Of a stretch of DNA of 64,000 nucleotides, positions 10,384 to 19,871 are shown piece after piece. The DNA lies in assembly GCF_033807575.1 (NCBI RefSeq), contig NC_084704.1, positions 24,715,968-24,779,967 on the forward strand. Direction: 5' to 3'. The DNA comes from Cydia pomonella (Eukaryota; Arthropoda; Insecta; Lepidoptera; Tortricidae). The notes below the pieces were generated by a model. That model did not search any database, had not been told where the DNA came from, and saw nothing but the letters and a program-made list of their open reading frames with translations. Within the stretch, counting starts at the first letter, position 1. The number at the start of each line of letters is the position of its first letter. The position numbers were made by a program, and so were the translations under genes.

Positions 10384-10792
10384 GCAGGGGCCAGGGGGCA
10401 GCGGCGGGGGAGGGGGCGGGGGAGGGCGGGGAGGCGGCGGGGAAGGGGGGGGGGGGGGGCTAGTGGCGCCATCTAACGGATCTTTGCCGAACTACCAAGT
10501 GGCGCAGGCCAGGGGCAGCGGCGGGGAGGGGGGGCGGGGGGGGGAGGGCGGGGAGGCGGCGGCGGGGAAGGGGGGGAGGGGGGAGGGGGGGTGAGGGGGT
10601 GAGGGGGGGGGGGGTGAGGGGGGAGGGGGGAGAGGGGAGGGGGGTGAGGGGGGGGAGGGTGTTGAGGGGGTGGGGGTGAGGGGGGGGTGAGGGGGTTGAG
10701 GGGGAGGGGGTAAGGGGGGTGAGGGGGGGTGAGGGGGGGTGAGGGGGGGGTGAGGGGTTGAGGGGGAGGGGGGTAAGGGGGGTGAGGGGGGG
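10384..10792. repeat. G-rich low-complexity tract (G-quadruplex prone)
   Basis: About 400 bases are almost free of C and are made of G runs broken by single A, T or GTGA, with irregular GTGAGGGGG units. The minus strand is a polypyrimidine tract. Many runs of four or more G's lie a few bases apart, so intramolecular quadruplexes are expected. The long open frames here are products of base composition (poly-Gly or poly-Pro) and are not genes. Run lengths are likely to be imprecise in the assembly. Confidence 0.9.
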
Positions 10793-11364
10793 ATAAATAC
10801 CTAAAGTGAGCTGGAATCGGCATATCCTCCCTACTCAGCCTTCCTATTTATTTCATCAACTAAGCACATACTTTACATTGGTATAAGGTAGGGCACATTA
10901 AGTGTTTTTTTTTAAGTATACGAAGGTCAACAATATACACAAGAAAATTATAGAGGCACGAAGATATCATAAAACAGGCGCTTTTATGCAAATTCAAACC
11001 AAAGATTCACTTAGTCAGCGTGTCTACTTCACTGTAGCGTATAAGAGGATGTGTCCCTAGACCAGTGGGACTCAAGTCACTTTAGTCGATTAGTGAAAAA
11101 TGTGATTATTTGGGCAGTGAATGTATGATAATTGTAAGGGAATTCAAGGGTAACGGTACGACTATTCAGCTTGGCAACATCGGGTTTCCTGAAGCCTGGG
11201 AGCCCTACTACAAAGATCCGACGTCAAACCGCGGTCTAATAATTCTCTCTGCTCTAGTCTGCTCTTTTAGAGATCCTGGTCTACACCATAAACGTGTCTC
11301 TTCCATATATGCATTTTGGGGCTAGGTAGTAGGGTGGCGAAGTTCCCTGTTGTGGTTCACTTAC

Positions 11365-11523
11365 CGGCGGCGGCGGCGCGGGCGCGGGCGCGGCCGGATG
11401 CGGGTGCGGGTGCGGATGCGGGTGCGGGTGCTGGTCGCGGTAGGCGGCCAGGCGCGGGTTGTTGGTGTAGTACACGCTCACCATGGGGCCCTTCGTCAGC
11501 TGGTGGATGTCGCGGTCCAGGAG
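11365..11523 (-). CDS. ZSWIM8/Dora-like gene, exon beginning LLDRD
   Basis: This is the internal exon that directly follows 12262-12453. The acceptor is TTTGTTTCGGCAG/CTC and the donor CCG/GTAAGTG. It is 159 bases, 53 codons, with both ends in phase 0. It encodes LLDRDIHQLTKGPMVSVYY, TNNPRLAAYRDQ, six His-Pro pairs and an Ala/Pro tail. From memory, the junction RIMNK/LLDRD matches the KILDKLLDRE stretch of vertebrate ZSWIM8, and the low-complexity tail fits the disordered region after it. ZSWIM8 (Dora in Drosophila) is a SWIM zinc-finger substrate receptor of a cullin-3 ubiquitin ligase that destroys Argonaute bound to target-engaged microRNAs. The SWIM domain itself is not in this window. 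Confidence 0.72.
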
Positions 11524-11663
11524 CTGCCGAAACAAAACTTGCCTTATTATTCTGTTATTGTTAAGGCAAAAGTTTGGTAGAAGAGAGGTTTAGTAAAAGA
11601 CGATGATGGTTCGCGCCTTTTGGGTCAGTTTTTGGAAGCAGCCATCATCGTAAGGTTGCATAC
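11524..11663 (-). other. Remaining intron between exon copies and the LLDRD exon
   Basis: This is about 140 bases. On the minus strand it ends in a usable acceptor region (TTGTTTCGGCAG). CGATGATGG and its near inverse CCATCATCG flank 11600-11650 and could form a small hairpin. Confidence 0.5.
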
Positions 11664-11757
11664 CATATTCTAGTTCCTGGTTAGCTTGACTGAGTAGTCC
11701 CTATAGAAAGCGCTGGCGTCTCGTGCCCTCACACAGTAAAGAGTCGGATGAGTTCAC
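11664..11757 (-). pseudogene. Exon copy 5: most degraded remnant
   Basis: It retains CTGTGTGAGGGCACGAGACG and CTTTCTATAGGGACTACTCA, then a degraded end followed by GGTATGCAACC in place of the donor. An internal section encoding GELALTLL is deleted. Confidence 0.6.
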
Positions 11758-11774
11758 CTTTAGGAAGGACATAC

Positions 11775-11822
11775 CTTATGCATAATCCTCGCCAGCTTGA
11801 CTGAGGTGCTTTCCTTCGCCTT
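11775..11822 (-). pseudogene. Exon copy 4: short remnant
   Basis: Only the last part is left, corresponding to CAGTCAAGCTGGCGAGGATT followed by ATGCATAAG/GTATGTCC. The donor is intact. Confidence 0.65.
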
Positions 11823-11836
11823 TAGGAAGGAAATAC

Positions 11837-11975
11837 CTTATATTATTCATGAGGTAGTAAGTCTAGCTGGCTAGTGACTGAGTCATCCTTGTAGAAAGCC
11901 AGCAGGGTTAACGCTAGTTTTCCGGGCTGGCATGTCGTGCCCCCGCACAGTAAGGGGTATTCGGAAGACGTCCGC
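11837..11975 (-). pseudogene. Exon copy 3: decayed duplicate with insertion
   Basis: The frame reads GTTCQPGKLALTLLAFYKDD followed by SV. About 20 extra bases (CTAGCCAGCTAGAC region) then disrupt the end, and a stop TAA precedes the donor-like AAG/GTATTTCC. It shares TTCQPG with copy 2, so copies 2 and 3 are closer to each other than to the parent. Confidence 0.72.
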
Positions 11976-11992
11976 CTATAGGAAGGACATAC

Positions 11993-12112
11993 CTTGTTCA
12001 TGATCCTGGCCAACTTGAGCGTGGCGTCCGTAAAGAAAGCCAGCAGGGTAAACGCCAGTTCTCCGGGCTGGCATGTCGTGCCCTCGCAAAGGGATGTTCG
12101 GAACAGTTCGCC
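11993..12112 (-). pseudogene. Exon copy 2: decayed duplicate
   Basis: The frame reads EGTTCQPGELAFTLLAFF, then TDATLKLARIMNK, followed by the donor AACAAG/GTATGTCC. More substitutions than copy 1 (for example FTDAT where the parent has YKDDS) suggest it is older or unconstrained. The 5' edge starts at TATAGGCGAAC, equivalent to TAAAGGCGAAC inside the parent exon. Confidence 0.78.
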
Positions 12113-12125
12113 TATAAGGACATAC

Positions 12126-12245
12126 CTTGTTCATAATCCTCGCCAACTTGACCGAGTCGTCCTTGTAGAAAGTTAGCAGGGTTAAAGCCAATTCTCCGCT
12201 CTGGCGTTTCGTGGCACAGTAGAGGGTGTTCGAGTAACAATCCCC
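12126..12245 (-). pseudogene. Exon copy 1: decayed duplicate of the 3' part of the KLARIMNK exon
   Basis: In the right frame the end reads GELALTLLTFYKDDSVKLAR then IMNK, and the donor AACAAG/GTATGTCC is kept. A two-base loss near the CEGTRR region breaks the frame and the 5' part with the real acceptor is missing. It joins the parental exon through the short string GTATGTCCTTCCTACAG, which has both a donor and an acceptor look but is far too short to be spliced. Confidence 0.8.
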
Positions 12246-12261
12246 TGTAGGAAGGACATAC

Positions 12262-12453
12262 CTTGTTCATGATCCTGGCCAACTTGACCGAGTCATCCTT
12301 ATAGAAAGCCAGCAGGGTTAAAGCCAGTTCCCCGCGTTGGCGTCTCGTGCCCTCGCATAGTAAAGGGTGTTCTGCCTCAGATACGTTCGCCTTTAGACCC
12401 AGAGCAGCCACTGCTGCCTCGAAGCCTAAAGCTTCGTCTGAAGGTTGTCTCGC
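12262..12453 (-). CDS. ZSWIM8/Dora-like gene, exon ending KLARIMNK
   Basis: This internal exon is 192 bases (64 codons), phase 0 at both ends, with acceptor TCTCCACAG/GCG and donor AACAAG/GTATGTCC. It encodes a segment containing EALGFEAAVAALGLKANVSE, AEHPLLCEGTRRQRGELAL and TLLAFYKDDSVKLARIMNK. I recognise the motif series EGTRRQRGELALTLL..YKDD..KL..I..K from animal ZSWIM8 proteins, where it lies in the conserved alpha-helical region after the SWIM zinc finger. It is followed in the same frame by the LLDRD exon. Its 3' portion has been copied five times into the downstream intron. Upstream exons should lie at higher coordinates on this strand. I could not identify one before the assembly gap at 13192 or beyond it. 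Confidence 0.78.
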
Positions 12454-12527
12454 CTGTGGAGAGTTAAAAAATTTAAAATATTTACATGACTACTCATTGA
12501 CAAGTTCTTTTTTTCACTTACGTTATC

Positions 12528-12645
12528 AAAATTCAAAATTTAAAAAATTTATTCTGCAAGTAGGCCTCAAGGGCTCTTTTACAAGTCAGTACAACATTTA
12601 TAGTAACATCATATAGTGACATGAAAATACATAACAACATTTATA
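12528..12645 (-). mobile_element. LINE 3' tail
   Basis: The plus strand reads AAAATTTATTCTGCAAGTAG, GCCTCAAGGGCTCTTTTACA and AGTCAGTACAACATTTATAG. It resembles a lepidopteran LINE 3' untranslated end, here reversed. It lies in the intron upstream of the KLARIMNK exon. Confidence 0.45.
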
Positions 12646-12754
12646 AATACAACAGCCAATACCTGGGTAAACATTACATTATAATAATCTTAAAATAAAC
12701 AATTACTAAATTACAATAGAGATGTATAGTCTATATGGTTAATATCTGTCACCC

Positions 12755-12800
12755 CTTAGATTCTGTTATAAATCCAATAGGATTTATAACAGAATCTAAG
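12755..12800. repeat. Perfect 21-bp hairpin
   Basis: CTTAGATTCTGTTATAAATC (12755-12774, one more C following) is perfectly inverted at 12780-12800, with loop AATA. Confidence 0.85.
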
Positions 12801-13191
12801 TTTGATTACGTAACCTATTCAAGAATACAAACGGGACGGAAAGAGGATTTGCTATTCGGTAAACTTGCTTTTGACATTTCACGCCCAACAAGGGGCTTGG
12901 TCCTCTGCTGGTTGGTGCTGAAGTCCTACAGTTTATTTATGCTCCTTATACTACAAAAAGTGGTTTGCTATCAAAGAAAGTTCCTACTTACTGGGTGCTT
13001 GTTTTCCTTGTCAGTCGCAGATAAAACTAGGACGTCGAACAGGAAACTTGCTAACGCGATAGGTAGCAGAGCGGGCCCTCTATTTCTGTAACAACAAAAT
13101 TAGATTTTCAAGCGTTAACATTGAACAGTCCAGTAATTTTCGTTTCCTATTTTATCTTCTATCGTTTCTATTTCAGGCAGACCCTTGATAT
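12801..13191. other. Sequence before the gap, no supported gene
   Basis: A plus-strand frame of 118 codons crosses this stretch but has neither a recognisable domain nor clear exon signals. I treat it as chance or intronic. Confidence 0.4.
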
Positions 13192-13290
13192 NNNNNNNNN
13201 NNNNNNNNNNNNNNNNNNNNNNNNNNNNNNNNNNNNNNNNNNNNNNNNNNNNNNNNNNNNNNNNNNNNNNNNNNNNNNNNNNNNNNNNNN
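13192..13290. other. Assembly gap (99 N)
   Basis: There are 99 undetermined bases. The two sides need not be exactly adjacent in the genome. Confidence 0.99.
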
Positions 13291-13585
13291 GTCAGCGCTA
13301 TAGCCGCCGCCCGTAGCTAGCAGCCGTGCGACTGGGACCCTAGCCAGGAGGATACGTCGCACGCTCGATCGCTAGAGACCATGCTTTTGGTGCTCCTGTC
13401 GCGGATTCTCGAAACGGTTCGAAACATGTCGAGAGATTATTAAACTAAATTAATATGTGAGTTTAAAATAATTTTAATAATATACTTACTAGAATATCTA
13501 AACTTACTAAAATCGAGATTTTATATGGTAAATCACGTTACATATACATAGTTATATAACGAAGTCTAGTCTCCTACTCTAGTCG

Positions 13586-13790
13586 GTTACCCTGCCAGCG
13601 AAGCAAGAGGTCCAGCTTACTGGTAAGGGCCTTTATTTTTGTATTTATCACAAATATTTGTTCCTAAGTTACAGATGTTTTGTACGTACAATATAATATA
13701 CTTATTTATATATAAATACTTAACCGCTAGTACCCATAACACAAGTCTTATTAAGCCTACTGTGGGACTAGGTCGATCTTTTTCGGTCGG
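13586..13790 (+). mobile_element. tRNA-derived SINE, diverged copy
   Basis: GGTTACCCTGCCAGCGAAGC, TGGTAAGGGCCTTTATTTTT, ATATTTGTTCCTAAGT and TAAGCCTACTGTGGGACTAG follow the same order as the better copy at 18912-19205 (CCCTGCC...AAGGGCATTT...GAGCTTGATGTGGGACTTAG). The tRNA-like head is damaged. Confidence 0.65.
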
Positions 13791-13849
13791 TCGAAAATTT
13801 TCCTATACTATTTATTCACTTACCTACAGTAAGTATATGTATTTAAGCT

Positions 13850-15340
13850 AAATGTTGTGAACTTCATTTAGTGGTATTTACTAGGCAATATGCAAATGGA
13901 CATTTGAAATTAATTGACCGCTTCGCCGTATTGCGAATACCCATTATCTACGTTGAGATCAGAGATTCGCTGTCAGCACAATGGCACGTAATAACGTGTT
14001 ATGCTGTTTCACAATGGAACCTTTTCATTATTATCGTACAATCCATTGTATTAGAGTAACCAAGTGGAAAAAGCAAGAAGTTGTACTGCCCATGACAGGT
14101 TCGCACTGTCGCAATTAACACCCCGGTCTGAAAAATGTTGTGGCCAACCTGTATTTTCTTCACTACGAGAAACTGAATTGAACTACGCCGGTCATAACGA
14201 TATTTTGTTGAATTCTATTACGTACTATACCCCTGATAAAACCCGTCGGATTTTAAAGTTGTATTCTTGACCGCATTTAAAGACTAAAATGTCATACAGT
14301 TTTCTGAAATCGGTGTTATTTAATGATATAATGACAATTTAGTGACAGTTTTTGGTTACGACGCTGCCGCTGTCATTATGTGACTTTGTTAAGACATACC
14401 TGACAGACATAACAATTTTAAAGGAAACTCGCAATTTTTAAGAGGTGAAAAAAAGAAACTATCTGCTGTAGTTTTTATTTTTTTGCTGATATATAAAAAG
14501 AAGTAACGTGTCGTCAGCAGAAAAAGCAAAAAAATATTTTTTTGTCAAAACTATTTTTGTGTTTGTCGAATTTGACCAACCTTCATAACAATTTTGCTCT
14601 TTATGATCTCAGGAATGCATGGTTAAAATCTATCGGGTCTTACCAGCCCACGGTGTATAATCAGGTTATACGTAGGTTGTTATAATAATAGCTGATGTTT
14701 TTAGTGTAAAATCTATCTTCTAATGTACCACTCCGTAAGATAAGAGAGAAAAATGTTATTTTAATAATATAATACGCTTAGCTAAGAATTTGCCAAAAAT
14801 AAAAGAGAAAATTCTTTTTTAACAATTCCCTTAGTATAACGGACGAATATATTTAATACATGTTAATGAAGATCTAACGATAAGGTAGGGCGTATTAAAC
14901 GTCGCCTGTTTCGGACAGCTCCAATTATCTCCGTGACACGTGTTAGTGTCGTAAAATGTGCCTGAAATAAATTTAATATAAATCTAGAGGAGCAGCGACA
15001 TAAAAATTGGAGTAAATCACCGAAAGTCAGGCGCTGAAGACGTTTACAGCCTGCCAGGGAGGCAGTTAGTTCCGGGCGCCGCGATCGCGGATACCACTCC
15101 AACGCCCGGTTACGACCTATTTATGTAGCTGTGGAGTGCACTAGAGGCCTGCTCGCCGACACCTGCACCAACTGGGTTAACAATCGCATTTACTACGAGT
15201 GGGTATAATTGCTTAAATATCATAAACGGCTAAATTTGTCAAGTTAGAAAATTTTACTGTTGTAAAACAATATACACATATATATTTACACTTAAATCCG
15301 TCGAGCCCTTTGTTATTTAGAGCGAGCCGCCATGAATAAA
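13850..15340. other. No supported gene
   Basis: This is AT-rich with short open frames lacking domains. A GC-richer patch at 15050-15175 (CCGGGCGCCGCGATCGCGG) stands out but I cannot classify it. GTAGTTTTTATTTTTTTG and similar T runs occur at 14460-14560. Confidence 0.5.
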
Positions 15341-15349
15341 CACACATAA

Positions 15350-15465
15350 TATTATTTATTTATTATTTATTGCATAAATAAAGAGAAATGTACAAATGAC
15401 GGACTTAAGGCCAAAAGGCATGCATTATGCAGTGAACCATTAGGTCAAACAGAAACAAATATGTT
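15350..15465 (-). mobile_element. LINE 3' tail
   Basis: ATTTATTTATTATTTATTGC precedes ATAAAGAGAAATGTACAAAT, GACGGACTTAAGGCCAAAAG and GCATGCATTATGC. On the minus strand this is a retroposon 3' untranslated end that I recognise from Lepidoptera. Confidence 0.5.
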
Positions 15466-15619
15466 AGTGCAGATTTTCGGCCCACTAGGTACTATCGCGT
15501 ATAAAAGTTCATACTCTTTTATTAACCTATACGCATTTTAACACGCAAAATTGTCATAATATTGGGGGTATTTGAAACGGGAATTAGAAATGCGTAATAA
15601 ATAGTATTTTATACAATCA

Positions 15620-15749
15620 TGATATAATAGAGAGCTTTTCAGACGAGTACCGTATTTAGGCAACGAAGCCTGCTGAGTCACTACTCACCTCACTAGGTAC
15701 CTCACTAGGTACCTCACTAGGTACGAGATTGAAAAGCTTGATTATATCA
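15620..15749. mobile_element. MITE with internal 12-bp tandem repeat
   Basis: The ends TGATATAATAGAGAGCTTTT and AAAAGCTTGATTATATCA are inverted copies. Inside, CCTCACTAGGTA is repeated three times in tandem (15688-15724). It is non-coding. Confidence 0.65.
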
Positions 15750-16907
15750 GAAATCATTGCATTTATTCGTGATAAACTATAACATACAAAAGTATAGCAT
15801 AACATTTTTTTTAAACCTCAGCATAAATGCTAACCCAAATGTCAGGGCTTATCTTCCGCCCATGTGACAGTAGCCAAACGGCCAAGCCACATATTTTGAA
15901 TAAGGTGTAGAGTTTGTGAAGTTAGGGCTCATAGAGTTAGAAGGTTGGCTCTACAAGAGATCTGATAACTTTTTTGTCTGGCCTCGTTTTAGCAACATTT
16001 TACATGAAAATGTTTTTGTTGGGATATAGTTTAGTGCAAAGAGAATATAACTCCTTACTGAAAAAACCTCATGGTTCAGGTGAAGTTAAGCCTTTTGTCA
16101 ATCCTATAAGGACGTTGACAACGGCTACGCTTTTGTTGCTGTATCTGTACGAAAAAGTGTTTTAACCTATGTACCATCCTTACGCATTCAATGTATTGAG
16201 TTACTGAAATGAACAATAAATAGTACAATGTGCAAAGAGGGGGGTGAGTGAAATTTTTAAAACGAGGGTTGCAGTATTCTTACCCCCGGAGTTACACACA
16301 AAGTTTCTCAATATACCTATTTTTCTATTACAAATCGACTACACAAATGCCAAATATAAGTAACTGGGAAATATACTTATTTGACTTTATATTTATGTTC
16401 AAAGTTTGGAGAGTTAAACAAATTCAGAATACAACAATATCATGCTATTTTTATTAAAATAAACGCAACATATTTCTAATTGTCAAATATTTGCATGCGA
16501 AGCCAACCTTAAATAAACCTTATTTCGTTGAAAGAAGTGTTAAAATGGTCAGTAATCAATCTGTTCACTCTCTTTAGAAGTAATAATGTACTTCCAAAGA
16601 AGATCAAAATATACCTTTTTATTGTATGAGGATACGATTTCAGTTTCATTTACTTACTTGTCAGAATTAGTATTTTCTTTAAAGCCATAATTCTTTTACG
16701 TAATAGTGTGAGCAGTATACGTAACGCTTTTGTGTATAAAAGTTTTTCTTGTCATGTTCATATTTTTTTGCAGGATTTCTCAAAATTCCCGTTTAATTTC
16801 GTGATTCTGGTTTCACCATCATAATCTAGCAATTATAACGATTCATTTGCTATGTATATTACATGTATACGTTCAACTTGATAAAGTCGAATATAACAAT
16901 ATAAGCA
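15750..16907. other. No supported gene
   Basis: This is AT-rich sequence. Open frames of 60-70 codons at 15974 and 16248 have no recognised domain or good start context. Confidence 0.5.
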
Positions 16908-17268
16908 GGGCCCATACATTTCATGCCGATGACGCAAAAATGACGTACGGCCCGATCCAAAGTTTAACATATAGGGAGTTTACTTACAACACTAGGTACA
17001 AATTTAGCTAACTTACCTATTGATGCGTATAAACATAAATACTTGTTGCTTAAAATACACAGTTAAAAATCTAAAATATGTATTATTTAATAATCTATTA
17101 TTTAGTTGAGTGAAAATAAGATGAAAACCGTTTCTGTACTGATTGTCAAGTATCCATAACAGTTAACTAAAGAAGTTGACAAATGATTAATTATTACGAA
17201 AATATTAATTGGAATCATACTCTATGTAGTGACCATTTTTCCGTCAACGGCATGAAATGTACGGGCCC
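16908..17268. mobile_element. MITE with about 33-bp terminal inverted repeats
   Basis: The start GGGCCCATACATTTCATGCC is matched by the reverse complement of the end, GGGCCCGTACATTTCATGCC, and continues through GAAAAATG-like sequence. It is 361 bases long with an AT-rich core and no coding sequence. No clear target duplication was found. Confidence 0.8.
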
Positions 17269-17593
17269 TTCATATAAGTATGTAAACATAATTAAAAACT
17301 ACTACTAGTACGTATATGGTATAAAAATATAACTTATACATATTACTACATGCTTATACAGGATGGGGAACATCATACAAATTATTCTGACAGAAGATGC
17401 TTGCGAAGTACTCGCTTCATAACAGGTTTGCTAATATTCGTTATTTTTATCATAAAATAATAATACATGAGGATTTTTATCACTTAATTTGCCGGACTTT
17501 CAAAACAAAATTTGGATTCGCAAGCCACGTCCGCACCCATGCACGTAATAAATATAATAAATAAATAATAAATAGTGAAGTGTTATAGTATTT

Positions 17594-17731
17594 TATGCAA
17601 CAGTTGTATAAGAAGGGTCAAAAAAGGCGAGTGGCGTGAGTTACAATGTGAGCCGGAGCCGAAGGCGTAGGCGAACATTGTAAAGGAATACGCCACGAGA
17701 ATTTTTTGACCTACTTATACAACGTTGCATA
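17594..17731. mobile_element. MITE with about 30-bp terminal inverted repeats
   Basis: The left end TATGCAACAGTTGTATAAGA with GGTCAAAAAA is inverted at the right as TTTTTTGACC and CTTATACAACGTTGCATA. The middle is GC-richer (GCCGGAGCCGAAGGCGTAGG) and itself partly self-complementary. Confidence 0.72.
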
Positions 17732-17754
17732 CAATATTTTTCCTACGAGTCAAC

Positions 17755-18115
17755 AAAAATAAATCTTAATTTAGGTAAACAAATTACAGCAATAGTATAT
17801 AGCCAGGACGCGCGAGCATACTTTGTTCCGCGCCCGGCCCGCGCCGGGCCGCGGCCGGCCGGTCCGCGACACCTCCTCGTAACTCATGAGACCCTGGTAC
17901 TTGCTACTTGCTAAATTAATTTTTTTGACAGTTTTTTCTCAATTTTGGCCACCGTAGCCTACGGAGACTAACAAGCAACGCTAAGCGGTCTTCGTAGTCT
18001 ATGGGTGTTGCTATATTACGGGTGTCACATGCGTGTTTCTGACTTATGAAGTAATTATTTTTACTATGCAACCAAATGAATATTTTGTACGTTGGCAGCA
18101 ATGCACTTAGTTTAA
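17755..18115. mobile_element. Dispersed repeat with a GC-rich palindromic block
   Basis: 17830-17870 is nearly all G and C with overlapping GCCCGGCCCGCGCCGGGCC-like palindromes. It is followed by ACACCTCCTCGTAACTCATG, CACCGTAGCCTACGGAGACT and TGGGTGTTGCTATATTACGG. I recognise this order from lepidopteran genomes as one repeat. The class is unknown. Confidence 0.5.
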
Positions 18116-18299
18116 AACTGTATTCGTTTTGGTTTTGTTAGGTTGGTAGCCATTAATCGCAGTAACATTATAGCTTATAAAAGCACAAGAGCTTTTATGA
18201 AGAATAGACAATATAGACTTTTCTTGAAATCTTTTATGTATGTTCTTATATTCGTGTTAATGAATGCATAAATGACAGATAACAGTAGAGGAGTAGGAA

Positions 18300-18650
18300 A
18301 AGTATATTAGGTGTTCGTAGAAGTGATCGGATCAGAAACACGGAACTACGCTTCAGAACTCGAGTTGTAGATGTAGGCGTCAAGACCGCCAAGCTCAAGT
18401 AGGACTGGGCTGGACATGTCTGCCGCATGCACCCGGAAAGGTGGGCCAAAATGGTTACTGAGTGGGACCCACGGAACACCATAGACGGTGCAGGACGGGG
18501 TGCAGGCAGACCGAAAAAGAGATGGCGGGATGACTTGGACGCATTCTACCCAAAATGGTGGGAGAATGCCAACGACAGGGTCGAGTGGAGAAAACGAGGG
18601 GAGGCCTTTGCCCAGCAGTGGGACACTGTAGTAGGCTAACAAAAAAAAAT
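18300..18650 (+). pseudogene. RTE-clade LINE, C-terminal end
   Basis: Translation gives SDRIRNTELRFRTRVVDVGV, then after a stop DWAGHVCRMHPERWAKMV, GRGAGRPKKRWRDDLD, and GEAFAQQWDTVVG before TAA and an A run. WAGHV.R....W......W.P and GRP..RW.DDL followed by EW...GEA..QQW is the end of an RTE-type reverse transcriptase. It is 5'-truncated, as is usual after target-primed reverse transcription. An in-frame TAG at 18393-18395 shows it is dead. Confidence 0.85.
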
Positions 18651-18911
18651 AGTTTTAATTATCAGGATGTCATCGTCGACGGATACGTCTGGGAGGACAT
18701 CATCATCGTAGTTTTGTCGCTATAACAACGAATAATAAGTCCCAAAATACTTACGACCCGTAATAGGCAGACTGGTGTCGACGTGCCTACACAGAGTTTG
18801 TGTTTTTATAGCCGCTAAAAATAAAAATTACTTCAATTGAATTATGAAGGGTGGTCCCCAATTGTGTGGGGACACAATGAGTTTCTCTTGTATTTGTAGT
18901 TTTTGTTCATA

Positions 18912-19205
18912 GTTGACGACCTGTCTGGCCTAGTGGGTAGTGACCCTGCCTATGAAGCCGATGATCCCGAGTTCAAATCCTGGCAAGGGCATTTATTCGT
19001 GTGTTGAGCACAGATATTAGTTGCTGAGTATTATTCTGGGTGTTTTCTATGTATTTAAGCTTTTATAAATATTATTTTATATATTATATATAGGTATCAT
19101 TGTCTAAGTACCCTCAAAACAAGCCTTATTGAGCTTGATGTGGGACTTAGTCAATTTATGTAATACATAGGTAATGTCCGATAATATTTATTCAATTATT
19201 TATTT
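18912..19205 (+). mobile_element. tRNA-derived SINE, nearly complete
   Basis: The A-box is TGGCCTAGTGGGTAGTGACC and the B-box GAGTTCAAATCC. The body is AAGGGCATTTATTCGTGTG, GAGCACAGATATTAG, GGTGTTTTCTATGTATTTAA and TTGAGCTTGATGTGGGACTT, and the end is an AATATTTATT-type tail. It is the best copy of the family also seen at 13586-13790. Confidence 0.85.
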
Positions 19206-19244
19206 TTGTCTGGACCCGGGTATGTACGTCCTTAAACTACGTCC

Positions 19245-19590
19245 AAAAGAGAGATATGAGCATTGTGAATGTCATCTCGCTATGTGTAGTAGGGCACAGC
19301 ACAGCGGATGTCATTCCAGATCTAGAGCAGAGCCCAACTGGGGAAGTACCTCCACCTTACAGAAAACCGCAGCCAAATAACACTAGACCCTACTCATAGT
19401 GTGATGTTCCTGCCGGTGGGTAAGGTTGTCAGAGCTCAACGAGGGTGCGGAGTGTTAGGGTCGGGAACGCGCATATAACTCCTCTGGAGTTACAAGCGTA
19501 CATAGGCTACGGAGACTGCTTCATCTCTGCTTCTTCATCAGGCGGGCCGTATGCTTGTTTGCCTCCGAGGTAGTATTAAAAATAATATAC
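19245..19590 (+). mobile_element. Jockey-like LINE 3' untranslated region
   Basis: ATGTCATCTCGCTATGTGTA, GATGTCATTCCAGATCTAGA, CCCAACTGGGGAAGTACCTC and CACTAGACCCTACTCATAGT are followed by GGGTCGGGAACGCGCATATA, CATCAGGCGGGCCGTATGCT and GTAGTATTAAAAATA. The last part is identical in layout to the tail behind the coding remnant at 21600-22400, which ties this dispersed repeat to that LINE. The short plus-strand frame in it is not a gene. Confidence 0.72.
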
Positions 19591-19727
19591 CTATGGGGCA
19601 TGTCGTGTAAGTCAGCCAACCCTCCATACAAAGGCCAAACATTTTTTCTTCTACTTTTTGCTAATCTAAACACGATACCGAATATACCTTTAAACGAATC
19701 CCCACTATTTTTGTTACACCTTGTATA

Positions 19728-19862
19728 CCTACTGTATTTCATTTGTCTCGCCATCATTTGTTTAGATGATTTATCCCTTTAACGTATGAAAAGTACATCT
19801 AAAATCATATTTTAGGCCATTAAACTATTGTAACAGATTTTCTCAAAAGTGACAACCCTAAC
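19728..19862. repeat. Dispersed repeat, copy 1
   Basis: TACTGTATTTCATTTGTCTC through ATTGTAACAGATTTTCTCAA and AACCCTAA is shared, with about a fifth of positions different, with 23808-23945 in the same orientation. The nature is unknown. Confidence 0.6.
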
Positions 19863-19871
19863 ACTTTTGTA

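Noticed and set aside
10259..10823. Long open frames coding poly-Gly/Gly-Arg or poly-Pro proteins
   Set aside because: They are products of the G-rich tract: both strands stay open only because the sequence lacks stop-forming bases. No domain or start context supports a gene.
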